Assembly (NCBI RefSeq): GCF_000220705.2
Contig: NZ_CP023202.1
Span: forward strand, 558,001 to 622,000
Direction of reading: 5' to 3'
Length of the DNA: 64,000 nucleotides
Source of the DNA: Streptomyces xinghaiensis S187
GTDB lineage: Bacteria > Actinomycetota > Actinomycetes > Streptomycetales > Streptomycetaceae
Shown here one piece after another: positions 28,451-37,664 of this stretch. The notes below the pieces were generated by a model. The model saw only the letters and a list, made by a program, of their open reading frames with translations, ran no database searches and was not told the DNA's origin. How positions within the stretch are numbered: the stretch's first letter is position 1; every line of letters begins with the position of its first letter. The position numbers and the translations under genes are program-made.

Positions 28451-29482
28451 TCAGTGTTGGTTCAGGCGACTCGTTCCGGCTACGTTCGCCGGTGACAAAT
28501 TCGAGCTGTTCGACAACCCGTTTTCATCACTTTCTGAGTGTCCCGGCTGCCTACGGCCGCGGATCACCAGCACAGCGCCGGCGGCGGCGAGCAGGCCGCC
28601 CGCGATCCCGCCCCCGAGCGGCACGGTCTCGCCGAGCAGCTTCAGCCGGCCGGCGTCTTCGGAGGCGAGCTCCACCTGCTCACGCCGGGTCGCCTCGGTG
28701 AACTCCAGCCGCTTGCTGGAGAGCAGGGTGACGGCGTCCTTCTTCGAACCCGGGGCCCGCAGTGTCTTCGTCGGCGCGATCAGCGCGTTCATGATCCGGC
28801 CCGTGCGCGGTTCCACGACCAGCTCGATCCCCGCGTTGGAGTACCACTCCTCGGCCAGCACCTGACCCGACTTCGGCTTGCCCACCAGCACGCCGGGCAC
28901 CTGACGGGTGCCGGTCCTGGTGGCCTCGACGCTGCCGGTGAAGCGGTAGCCCTCGTGCCCGTCGATCTCGGTGCTCCCGTCGTACTTGAGCGGCACGGTG
29001 CCGCCCCGGGTGCTGTCCCACCAGGCGTAGGTGCGCTTCTCGACGTCGAACGGGAACTTCAGGTAGGCCTCGCCCTCGAACTCGGGCTTCTCCTCGCAGC
29101 AGTGCACCGGCAGGTTCGTCCGGCGGTCGGTGACCCAGCGTTCGGTGGTCCACTGCAGGGATCTCCGCGGGTCGTCCAGCGGCAGGGTCTTCGGTGTGTC
29201 GATCTGTGTCGACACGTCCCAGACCGCGTGTCCGCTGCGCTCGCCGGCGGCTACGTCCCCCAGCACCCGGCGGGTGATCGTGATCGTCTTGTCGTCCACC
29301 GTGGTGACGGCCTCGGTGTCGAAGTAGCTGCCCTTCCCCTTGAAGACCGTCGTGGAGTTCACATCGGTCGGTGTGCGCTTGGCACGCGGCTCCACGTACC
29401 AGGCGAGCAGTTGGCTGAGCACCAGCAGAAAGACTCCGGCACCCAGCAGGATCAGGGAAAGAAGTGATGTGGAACGGCGCAT
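28451..29482 (-). CDS. DUF3068 (PorA-family-like) membrane-anchored protein
   Basis: 343 residues from ATG 29482, preceded by GGAG; the open frame extends further but lacks a signal there. An N-terminal membrane helix (about residues 5-25, LLSLILLGAGVFLLVLSQLL) is followed by a large extracytoplasmic domain with VTTVDDKTITITRRV and a CC pair in VHCCEEKPEFEG, then a C-terminal helix (about 285-305). This matches the actinobacterial DUF3068 family. Function is unknown; its presence beside AftD-like and GT4 genes, and the shared dyad, suggest an envelope glycolipid role. Confidence 0.85.
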   Translation of the reverse strand: MRRSTSLLSLILLGAGVFLLVLSQLLAWYVEPRAKRTPTDVNSTTVFKGKGSYFDTEAVTTVDDKTITITRRVLGDVAAGERSGHAVWDVSTQIDTPKTLPLDDPRRSLQWTTERWVTDRRTNLPVHCCEEKPEFEGEAYLKFPFDVEKRTYAWWDSTRGGTVPLKYDGSTEIDGHEGYRFTGSVEATRTGTRQVPGVLVGKPKSGQVLAEEWYSNAGIELVVEPRTGRIMNALIAPTKTLRAPGSKKDAVTLLSSKRLEFTEATRREQVELASEDAGRLKLLGETVPLGGGIAGGLLAAAGAVLVIRGRRQPGHSESDENGLSNSSNLSPANVAGTSRLNQH

Positions 29483-29583
29483 GCGGATACTCCGATACGG
29501 GCGCGAGATGCGGGGGTGGTTCATGGGCCGTGCGGAAAGGGCCGCACGCACGGATTTCAGCTCGTCCGATGGCGAGGAGTGAC

Positions 29584-29598
29584 TTACCCGGGAGTAAC
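29584..29598. promoter_or_regulatory. TTACYCGGGRGTAAC dyad, copy B (upstream of the DUF3068 gene)
   Basis: ttacccgggagtaac, 101 bp before the DUF3068 ATG, in the divergent gap shared with the DUF2613-like gene and about 30 bp upstream of that gene's promoter. See copy A at 28435-28449. Confidence 0.5.
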
Positions 29599-29629
29599 AG
29601 TGCCTGTGAACGGCGAAATTAGGCGGAGC

Positions 29630-29658
29630 TTGACCGCCTGTCAATGCCCGCGCATACT
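29630..29658 (+). promoter_or_regulatory. Vegetative-type promoter for the DUF2613-like gene
   Basis: TTGACC (29630-29635), a 17-nt spacer, then CATACT (29653-29658), close to the SigA/HrdB consensus with ideal spacing. The predicted start of transcription near 29665 leaves a 60-nt leader before ATG 29725. Confidence 0.6.
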
Positions 29659-29724
29659 GACCGCGCCGGACCGGGCCGGCGCGCTGGGTGACAGACCTCA
29701 TCGACTGAGAGGCCGATCATCCTC

Positions 29725-29907
29725 ATGCCCAGACTGCTCGCCGCCTTCCTGACCTGCGTCGCCTCCGCCGTTCTGGCGACAGGCGCCGCCTTCGGGATCG
29801 TCGCCGCTCTCGACGCCACACCCGAGCAGCAGAATGTGCCGCTCGTCACGTTCCCCGACCCGCCCGCCGACGGTGCGTCCAGCACGCCGGGCCCCGGCTC
29901 GGACTAG
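29725..29907 (+). CDS. Small secreted/anchored DUF2613-like protein
   Basis: 60 residues. An N-terminal hydrophobic helix (LLAAFLTCVASAVLATGAAF) resembles an uncleaved signal anchor, then a short polar tail containing PEQQNVPLVTFPDP. Size and layout match the DUF2613 family of small actinobacterial membrane proteins. It has its own good promoter and is divergent from the DUF3068 gene. Function unknown. Confidence 0.72.
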   Translation: MPRLLAAFLTCVASAVLATGAAFGIVAALDATPEQQNVPLVTFPDPPADGASSTPGPGSD

Positions 29908-29968
29908 GTTGGAAAGACGCAGGCCGGCTGACCGAGCGGCAGGTGGACCGGACATCCAGGAGCGGACT

Positions 29969-31183
29969 GTGGGAGCGTCGTCAGCGTGGCACGACGTGCC
30001 ACGAGAGCGGATTCAGCGGTTCGCCGACCGCACCCTGGAGCAGGTCCCCGAGCTGGCACAGGAGATCCTCGCCGCGATCCGACGGGAGTACCCGGGTCTG
30101 GTCTTCATCCCCGGCGAGTCCGGAGAGCCGAAGGCCCTGGTGGCGATCCGGCACGCGCTGGAACTCTTCGTGGAACAGATGACCACGGGCTCGGACCGGC
30201 CGCGCGCCCTCCCCGAGATGTTCCAGGACTTCGGGCGCGGCGAGGTCACGCAGGGGCGCAGCCTGGACTCCCTGCAGGGGATCTACCGGCTGGCCGTGCG
30301 CCTCTCCTGGCGGCGTCTGGCGGAGATCGGCCAACGGGTCGACATCCCGCCCTCGGCCATGTACGAACTCGCCGAGTCCGCCTTCGAGTACCTCGACGTC
30401 ATGGTGGCCCAGTCGGTACGCGGCTACGCCGAGGCCGTCGCCCGCCACGCCGGGGAGCGGCTGCGCCGGCAGCGGCTTCTCGTCGATCTCCTGCTCACCG
30501 AGCACCGCACGGACCCGTCCGGCGTCCTCGCCGACCGCGCGGCCGACGTGGGCTGGCACCTGCCGGAAAAGGTGGCGGTGGCCGTGCTGCTCCGCCCCGC
30601 CCTGGAGGCTGTCGCCCCCGCCGTGGGCGACGAGGTGCTGCTCGACATGGAGGGGGAGCAGCCGCGCCTGGTCGTGCCGGCTCCGGACGCCCCCGGACGC
30701 GCGGAGCTGCTGCACCGGGCGGTGGCCGGGTGGTCCGGCGCGATCGGCCCGTCGGTTCCCGTGGCGGAGGCCGTCACGTCGCTGCGCTGGGCGGAGACCG
30801 CCGTCGGGATGATCGAGCAGGGCCTGCTGCCGCGCGGGCGGCTCCTGCACTGCGGCGAGTACGTCGAAGCGCTGGTACTGCTGCCCGCGGGGGTGCTGAT
30901 CGACGATCTGGCGCGGCGGCGGCTGGCGCGGCTGGACCGGTCCGTCGGCCCGGCGCACGCCCACCGTCTCGCCGAGACACTGCTGGCCTGGCTGGAAACG
31001 CGAGGGGGCGCCACGGAGGTGGCGGCCCGGCTCGGAGTCCACCCGCAGACCGTGCGCTACCGGCTGAAACAGCTCCGTGAGTTGTGGGGCGAGGACCTGG
31101 ACGACCCGGACCGCCGCTTCGAACTGGAGCTGGTGCTTCGTGCCCGGCGGCTGCGAGGAGATCTCGTCCCACCGCCCGACTGA
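29969..31183 (+). CDS. PucR/CdaR-type helix-turn-helix regulator
   Basis: 404 residues from GTG 29969, with AGGAGCG just upstream; the frame is open to 29834, but that part overlaps the small upstream gene in another frame. The N-terminal two-thirds is a helical sensory domain (RERIQRFADRTLEQVPELA, then IRHALELFVEQM). The C-terminal HTH is GGATEVAARLGVHPQTVRYR followed by LKQLRELWGEDL, the PucR C-terminal motif. No linked metabolic operon reveals its target. Confidence 0.9.
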   Translation: MGASSAWHDVPRERIQRFADRTLEQVPELAQEILAAIRREYPGLVFIPGESGEPKALVAIRHALELFVEQMTTGSDRPRALPEMFQDFGRGEVTQGRSLDSLQGIYRLAVRLSWRRLAEIGQRVDIPPSAMYELAESAFEYLDVMVAQSVRGYAEAVARHAGERLRRQRLLVDLLLTEHRTDPSGVLADRAADVGWHLPEKVAVAVLLRPALEAVAPAVGDEVLLDMEGEQPRLVVPAPDAPGRAELLHRAVAGWSGAIGPSVPVAEAVTSLRWAETAVGMIEQGLLPRGRLLHCGEYVEALVLLPAGVLIDDLARRRLARLDRSVGPAHAHRLAETLLAWLETRGGATEVAARLGVHPQTVRYRLKQLRELWGEDLDDPDRRFELELVLRARRLRGDLVPPPD

Positions 31184-31225
31184 CCCCGGGGCGGCACCGG
31201 CGGACTGCCCGGCGCGCCGCGCCCG

Positions 31226-31243
31226 GCGGCGCCGGGGCGCCGC
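31226..31243. terminator. Hairpin between convergent PucR-type and YjbQ genes
   Basis: 7-bp arms GCGGCGC / GCGCCGC around CGGG, about 45 nt from each stop codon. It could serve both directions. Confidence 0.4.
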
Positions 31244-31289
31244 GGTGCCAGGCGGGGGGACGGCCGGCCCCGCCCCGGGGCGCTCCGGG

Positions 31290-31712
31290 TCAGCCCAGGA
31301 AACTCAGCCTGACCTGACGCTCCGGATTGTCCCTGTTGGTGTCGACCAGGCAGACCGACTGCCAGGTGCCCAGCTCCAGCCGTCCGCCGACCACCGGCAG
31401 CGTGGCGTGCGGCGGCACGAGGGCGGGGAGGACGTGGTCGCGACCGTGCCCCGGGCTTCCGTGCCGGTGCCGCCACCGGTCGTCGGCGGGCAGCAGGTCG
31501 TGCAGCGTGGCGAGCAGGTCGTCGTCGCTGCCCGCGCCGGTCTCGAGGATCGCGATCCCGGCGGTGGCGTGCGGCACGAAGATGTTGAGCAGGCCGTCGC
31601 GCCCCGAGGCCGACGTGCGCAGGAATTCCACGCAGGCCCCCGTCAGGTCGTGGACCGTCTCCGCGGAGCCGGTGGCGATGTCGATCGTGCGGGTGTGAAA
31701 GGCATCGGACAT
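31290..31712 (-). CDS. YjbQ/UPF0047 family protein (secondary thiamine-phosphate synthase type)
   Basis: 140 residues from ATG 31712 with AGGATGGGGG upstream. Family signatures are LLNIFVPHATAGIAI near residue 42, the His-rich centre RWRHRHGSPGHGRDHV, and the ending GRLELGTWQSVCLVDTNRDN. Members bind metal through these His residues, and some complement thiamine-phosphate synthase mutants, but the true role is uncertain. Divergent from the flavoprotein gene with a 65-bp gap. Confidence 0.92.
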   Translation of the reverse strand: MSDAFHTRTIDIATGSAETVHDLTGACVEFLRTSASGRDGLLNIFVPHATAGIAILETGAGSDDDLLATLHDLLPADDRWRHRHGSPGHGRDHVLPALVPPHATLPVVGGRLELGTWQSVCLVDTNRDNPERQVRLSFLG

Positions 31713-31777
31713 GCCCCCATCCTGGCCGACCGCGCCCGGAGGGGAAGACTCCGGGGCCCCGTGGCGTTGTCCGAGCC

Positions 31778-32863
31778 ATGACGGATGTGGGCGCACGGGA
31801 CGTGGAAGTGGCCGTCGTCGGCGCCGGGCAGGCCGGTCTGTCCGCCGCGTACCACCTGCGGCGCGCCGGCTTCGCCCCGGACCGCGACGTCGTCGTCCTG
31901 GACCACTCCCCCGCGCCCGGCGGCGCCTGGCAGTTCCGCTGGCCGTCCCTGACGTACGGCAAGGTGCACGGCATGTACGACCTGCCGGGGCTCCCGCTGG
32001 TGGACGCTCCGGAGGACCGGCCGTCCTCCGAGGTCATCGGCGACTACTTCGCCCGCTACGAGCGGACGTTCGACCTGCGGGTGCACCGGCCGGTGAACGT
32101 CGCCTCCGTGTCCGAGGGCGCCGGGGGACGGCTGCTGGTGCGCACCCGGGACGACGGCGCCTGGTCGGCGCGGGCGCTGATCAACGCGACCGGCAGCTGG
32201 GACCGTCCGTTCCTGCCGCACTACCCGGGCGCGGAGACCTTCCGCGGACGGCAGCTCCACACGGCCGGCTACCGGGGACCGGAGGACTTCGCGGGTGAGC
32301 GGGTGGTCGTGGTGGGCGGCGGCACCTCCGCCGTCCAGCATCTGCTGGAGATCGCCGAGGTGGCGGACACCCTCTGGGTGACCCGGCGCCCGCCGGTCTT
32401 CCGCGACGGGCCGTTCGACGAACGGCGCGGCCGGGAGGCGGTCGCCCTGGTCGACGAGCGGGTGCGGGCCGGACTGCCGCCGCGGAGCGTGGTGTCGGTG
32501 ACCGGGCTCGTCATGAACGAGGCGGTGCGGCGCGGCCGGGAGAGCGGCGTGCTGGAACCGCGCCCGATGTTCAGCCGGATCACCCCGGAGGGCGTGGCCT
32601 GGGACGACGGCGCCACCGCCGCGGCCGACTCGATCCTCTGGGCCACCGGCTTCCGCGCGGCCCTCGACCATCTGGCGCCGCTGCGCCTGCGCGAAAGGGG
32701 CGGCGGCATCCGGCTGGAGGGCACTCGCGCGGTCCGCGACCCGCGGGTCCATCTGGTCGGCTACGGGCCGTCGGCGAGCACCATCGGCGCCAACCGGTAC
32801 GGGCGGGCGGCGGTGCGCGAGGTGCGGCGGCTGCTGGAGACACCGGCACGGGCCGCCGGCTGA
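31778..32863 (+). CDS. FAD-dependent pyridine-nucleotide oxidoreductase (flavin monooxygenase-like)
   Basis: 361 residues. The FAD-binding Rossmann motif is VVGAGQAGLSAAYHL (about residues 12-26) and a second nucleotide-binding motif is VVVVGGGTSAVQHLL (about 172-186). ATGSWDRPFLP and LWATGFRAALDHLAPL mark the linker and C-terminal strand of this family (CzcO/Trk-like flavoproteins). Substrate unknown. It ends 13 bp before the convergent ABC exporter. Confidence 0.9.
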   Translation: MTDVGARDVEVAVVGAGQAGLSAAYHLRRAGFAPDRDVVVLDHSPAPGGAWQFRWPSLTYGKVHGMYDLPGLPLVDAPEDRPSSEVIGDYFARYERTFDLRVHRPVNVASVSEGAGGRLLVRTRDDGAWSARALINATGSWDRPFLPHYPGAETFRGRQLHTAGYRGPEDFAGERVVVVGGGTSAVQHLLEIAEVADTLWVTRRPPVFRDGPFDERRGREAVALVDERVRAGLPPRSVVSVTGLVMNEAVRRGRESGVLEPRPMFSRITPEGVAWDDGATAAADSILWATGFRAALDHLAPLRLRERGGGIRLEGTRAVRDPRVHLVGYGPSASTIGANRYGRAAVREVRRLLETPARAAG

Positions 32864-32876
32864 GCGGCCCGTCCGC

Positions 32877-34820
<1,944 letters not shown>

Positions 34821-34977
34821 GGGTTCCTTCGCGATGCTGGTGTTCCGGCCGGCGGGGCCTCCGCGGGTGGTCGGGCGGCGGGCCCGGAGCGGGCCCGGCG
34901 ACGGCTTCCGGAGCCTAACCCGACGGCCGCGGGCGCGTCGGCGGGCTTCCTCCGGCCGCCGGCCGGGACCGCGCCCG

Positions 34978-35700
34978 TCAGCCCTTCAGGTAGTTCTTCT
35001 CCCCCATCACCACCACCGGATCCGCCTCCGGGTCGAGCGTGCGGAGCAGATACTCCATCCCGGTCTTCGGAAGGCTGACGCAGCCGGAGGTGCCGCTGCC
35101 GTGGTCCAGATGCAGCCAGATGTAGCCGCCCTTGTCCTCGCCCCGGGGGCGGTTCGGGTCGTTCGGAGGGGTGCCCTTCACCCGGTTGTAGTCGATGGCT
35201 ATCACGTAGTCGAAGTCGTGCCAGTGCGTCTTCGCCCAGGAACGGGGAGCGGCGAAGGCCGCGGAGCGGGTGTACGGCAGTTTCGCGCCGGGGTCGGCCA
35301 GCACGCCTCCGGCGTCGGAGAGCGTGAACACCCCGGAGGGGCTGCGTTTGTCGCCCGCGCGGTGGTCCGGCGTCCAGCCGCGCTTGCCGTTGTGGGCCGG
35401 CCAGGCGCGGGCGCGGTTCCAGGTGTCCCCCTTCCGGGTGTACAGCACGGCCTCGGCGTCGGCGGAGTCCCGGCCCTCGCCGTAGACGACGACGGCCTGC
35501 CGGGAGTTCTCCGGGACCCGGGCGTGGAGCCGGTCGCCGACACCGGGGAGCCGGGTCGGGCCGGCCGCGGGTGAGGCGCCGCGATCGGGGCGCTCCGCGT
35601 CCGCGCCCGGGGCTCCGCCGCCCGCCGCGCCGCAGCCGGTGAGGAGGGCGGCGGCCGTCAGGGCCGCGGCCGTGGTCCGCTGGGTACCGGTGATGCGCAT
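34978..35700 (-). CDS. L,D-transpeptidase-like (YkuD) lipoprotein
   Basis: 240 residues. The signal peptide ends in lipobox LLTGC (Cys near residue 23), so it is lipid-anchored outside the membrane. The C-terminal catalytic region shows WLHLDHGSGTSGCVSLPKTG, which fits the H-x-SxGC pattern of L,D-transpeptidases, with the nucleophile Cys near residue 206. The preceding DFDYVIAIDYNRV also matches YkuD proteins that act on peptidoglycan or related substrates. Divergent from the heterodimeric exporter genes with a 101-bp gap. Confidence 0.87.
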   Translation of the reverse strand: MRITGTQRTTAAALTAAALLTGCGAAGGGAPGADAERPDRGASPAAGPTRLPGVGDRLHARVPENSRQAVVVYGEGRDSADAEAVLYTRKGDTWNRARAWPAHNGKRGWTPDHRAGDKRSPSGVFTLSDAGGVLADPGAKLPYTRSAAFAAPRSWAKTHWHDFDYVIAIDYNRVKGTPPNDPNRPRGEDKGGYIWLHLDHGSGTSGCVSLPKTGMEYLLRTLDPEADPVVVMGEKNYLKG

Positions 35701-35801
35701 GGCTCCATCGTCCCACCCGCCGGAAAACCGGTTGAAGCCGAGCGGGCGCGAACGCGACTCTTGCCACGCCCCGCCCGCCGACCCCGAACCCCTGGGACGT
35801 C

Positions 35802-37664
35802 ATGCAGATCCACGATCTTCCGTACACCGACCCGGGCTCCCCGGACGTACGGTCCGGCGGGCGCTTCCTGCTGTGGCTGGGCAGGCGGCAACTGGGCGGC
35901 CAGCTCAAGTCCCTGGGGTGGGGCACGCTCCACATGGCCGGGCTGGCCACGGTACCGCTGGTGGTGGGTGTCGCCGTGCAGGCCGTGGTGGACCGCTCCG
36001 GTGGGCGGCTGGCGCTGGCCGGCGGGCTGATCGCCCTGCTCGGCACGGTGATCGCGGTGGCTGACACCATGCTCCACCGCGCCGCCGTCACCAACTGGAT
36101 CACCGCCGCCGCACGGGTGCAGCAGCTGCTCGCCCGCAAGACCGCCGAGATGGGCTCCACCCTGACCCGGAGGGTCGCGGCGGGCGAGATCACCGCGGTG
36201 TCGACCGGTGACGTGGAGAAGATCGGCTGGTTCGTGGAAGCCCTCTCCCGCTTCACCGCGGCCGCCGTCACGACGGTCGGCGTCTGCGCGGTTCTGCTCG
36301 TGGCCCAGCCGGCCCTGGGGGTGGTCGTGGCCGTGGGTGTACCGCTGCTCGTGCTGGCCGTGCTGCCGCTGCTGCCGCCCGCCACGCGCCGGGCCGACGC
36401 CCAGCGGGCGAAGGCGGGACGTGCCACGGAGCTGGCCTCGGACACGGTGGCCGGGCTGCGCGTGCTGCGCGGCATCGGCGGCGAGGAGCTGTTCCTGGAC
36501 CGCTACCGGCGGGCCTCCCAGGAGGTGCGGAGCGCCGCGGTGCGCAGCGCCCGGATGTGGGCGCTGATCAGCGCGGTGCAGGTGCTTCTGCCGGGGCTGC
36601 TGCTGATCGCGGTGGTCTGGTACGGCGTCACGCTGGCCCGGGAGGGGCGGATCTCGCTCGGTGAACTGGTCGCCGTCTACGGCGCGGTGACCTTCCTGCT
36701 CTTTCCGCTCCGGCACTTCGAGGAGATCGCGATGGCGTACTCCTTCTCCAAGCCCTCGGCGAAGCGCGCCGCGCGCGTGCTGGCGCTGCGCCGGACCCGT
36801 CCGGCCGGCCCGGACACCGCGTCCGGTGGAGCGGACCCCGCCGGGGGCGTTGGGGGGCCGCTGACCGGCGATCTGTACGACCCGGTGAGCGGGCTGCACG
36901 CACCGGCCGGACTGCTGACCGTCGCCGTCTGCGGTGACCCGGACGTGGCGGGGCGGCTCGCCGACCGGCTCGGCGGGCACGCCCCGCAGCGGGAGGAGGA
37001 ACCGGACCGGCCGTCCGTCCTGCTGGGCGGGGCCGCGCTCGACGAACTGCCGCTGGAGGAGGCCCGGACGGCCGTCCTCGTCCAGGACAAGGACCCGGTG
37101 CTGCTGTCCGGCACCCTCCGGGAACTCCTCGACGTTCCGTCGCGGGGAACGGTCACGGCGGCGGACGCCCTCGACGCCGCCCAGTGCGATGACGTCCTGG
37201 CCGCGCTCGCCCAGGGCACCGGCCCCGGTTCCGGTGACCCGCGGGAGGCGCGGATCACCGAACGCGGGCGTTCGCTCTCCGGCGGGCAGCGGCAGCGGCT
37301 GGCGCTGGCCCGTTCGCTGGTGACGGACCCGGAGGTCCTGGTACTGGACGAGCCGACGAGCGCCGTCGACTCGCACACCGAGGCGCGGATCGCCGACGGG
37401 CTGCGGAGGCTGCGCGCGGGCCGGACGACGGTGGTCCTGTCCTCCAGTCCGCTGCTGCTGGACCGGGCCGACCGGGTGGTGTTCCTGCCCGGCGGGGAGG
37501 CCGCCGCGGCCGGCACCCACCGCGAACTGCTGCGCACCCACCCCGGCTACCGCGCCGTCGTCACCCGCGGCGCGGAGGACGAACCGCCGCACGCGGCAGC
37601 GGCACACCACCGGAACGGCCCGGCGGCACGGACCGCCCGGACGGGCATCGAGGAGACGGCATGA
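35802..37664 (+). CDS. ABC exporter subunit A, with degenerate Walker A and H-loop
   Basis: 620 residues with a six-helix membrane domain (about residues 30-330) and an ATPase domain that is partly dead. Where Walker A should be (about residues 371-385) the sequence is VCGDPDVAGRLADRLGG, with no GKS/T. The H-loop position reads VVLSSSPLLL, with Ser for His. In contrast, the signature SLSGGQRQRLALAR (about 491) and Walker B VLVLDEPTSAVD are intact. It therefore supplies a good signature to the partner's ATP site but cannot itself bind ATP normally. Its stop overlaps the next start (ATGA). Confidence 0.92.
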   Translation: MQIHDLPYTDPGSPDVRSGGRFLLWLGRRQLGGQLKSLGWGTLHMAGLATVPLVVGVAVQAVVDRSGGRLALAGGLIALLGTVIAVADTMLHRAAVTNWITAAARVQQLLARKTAEMGSTLTRRVAAGEITAVSTGDVEKIGWFVEALSRFTAAAVTTVGVCAVLLVAQPALGVVVAVGVPLLVLAVLPLLPPATRRADAQRAKAGRATELASDTVAGLRVLRGIGGEELFLDRYRRASQEVRSAAVRSARMWALISAVQVLLPGLLLIAVVWYGVTLAREGRISLGELVAVYGAVTFLLFPLRHFEEIAMAYSFSKPSAKRAARVLALRRTRPAGPDTASGGADPAGGVGGPLTGDLYDPVSGLHAPAGLLTVAVCGDPDVAGRLADRLGGHAPQREEEPDRPSVLLGGAALDELPLEEARTAVLVQDKDPVLLSGTLRELLDVPSRGTVTAADALDAAQCDDVLAALAQGTGPGSGDPREARITERGRSLSGGQRQRLALARSLVTDPEVLVLDEPTSAVDSHTEARIADGLRRLRAGRTTVVLSSSPLLLDRADRVVFLPGGEAAAAGTHRELLRTHPGYRAVVTRGAEDEPPHAAAAHHRNGPAARTARTGIEETA

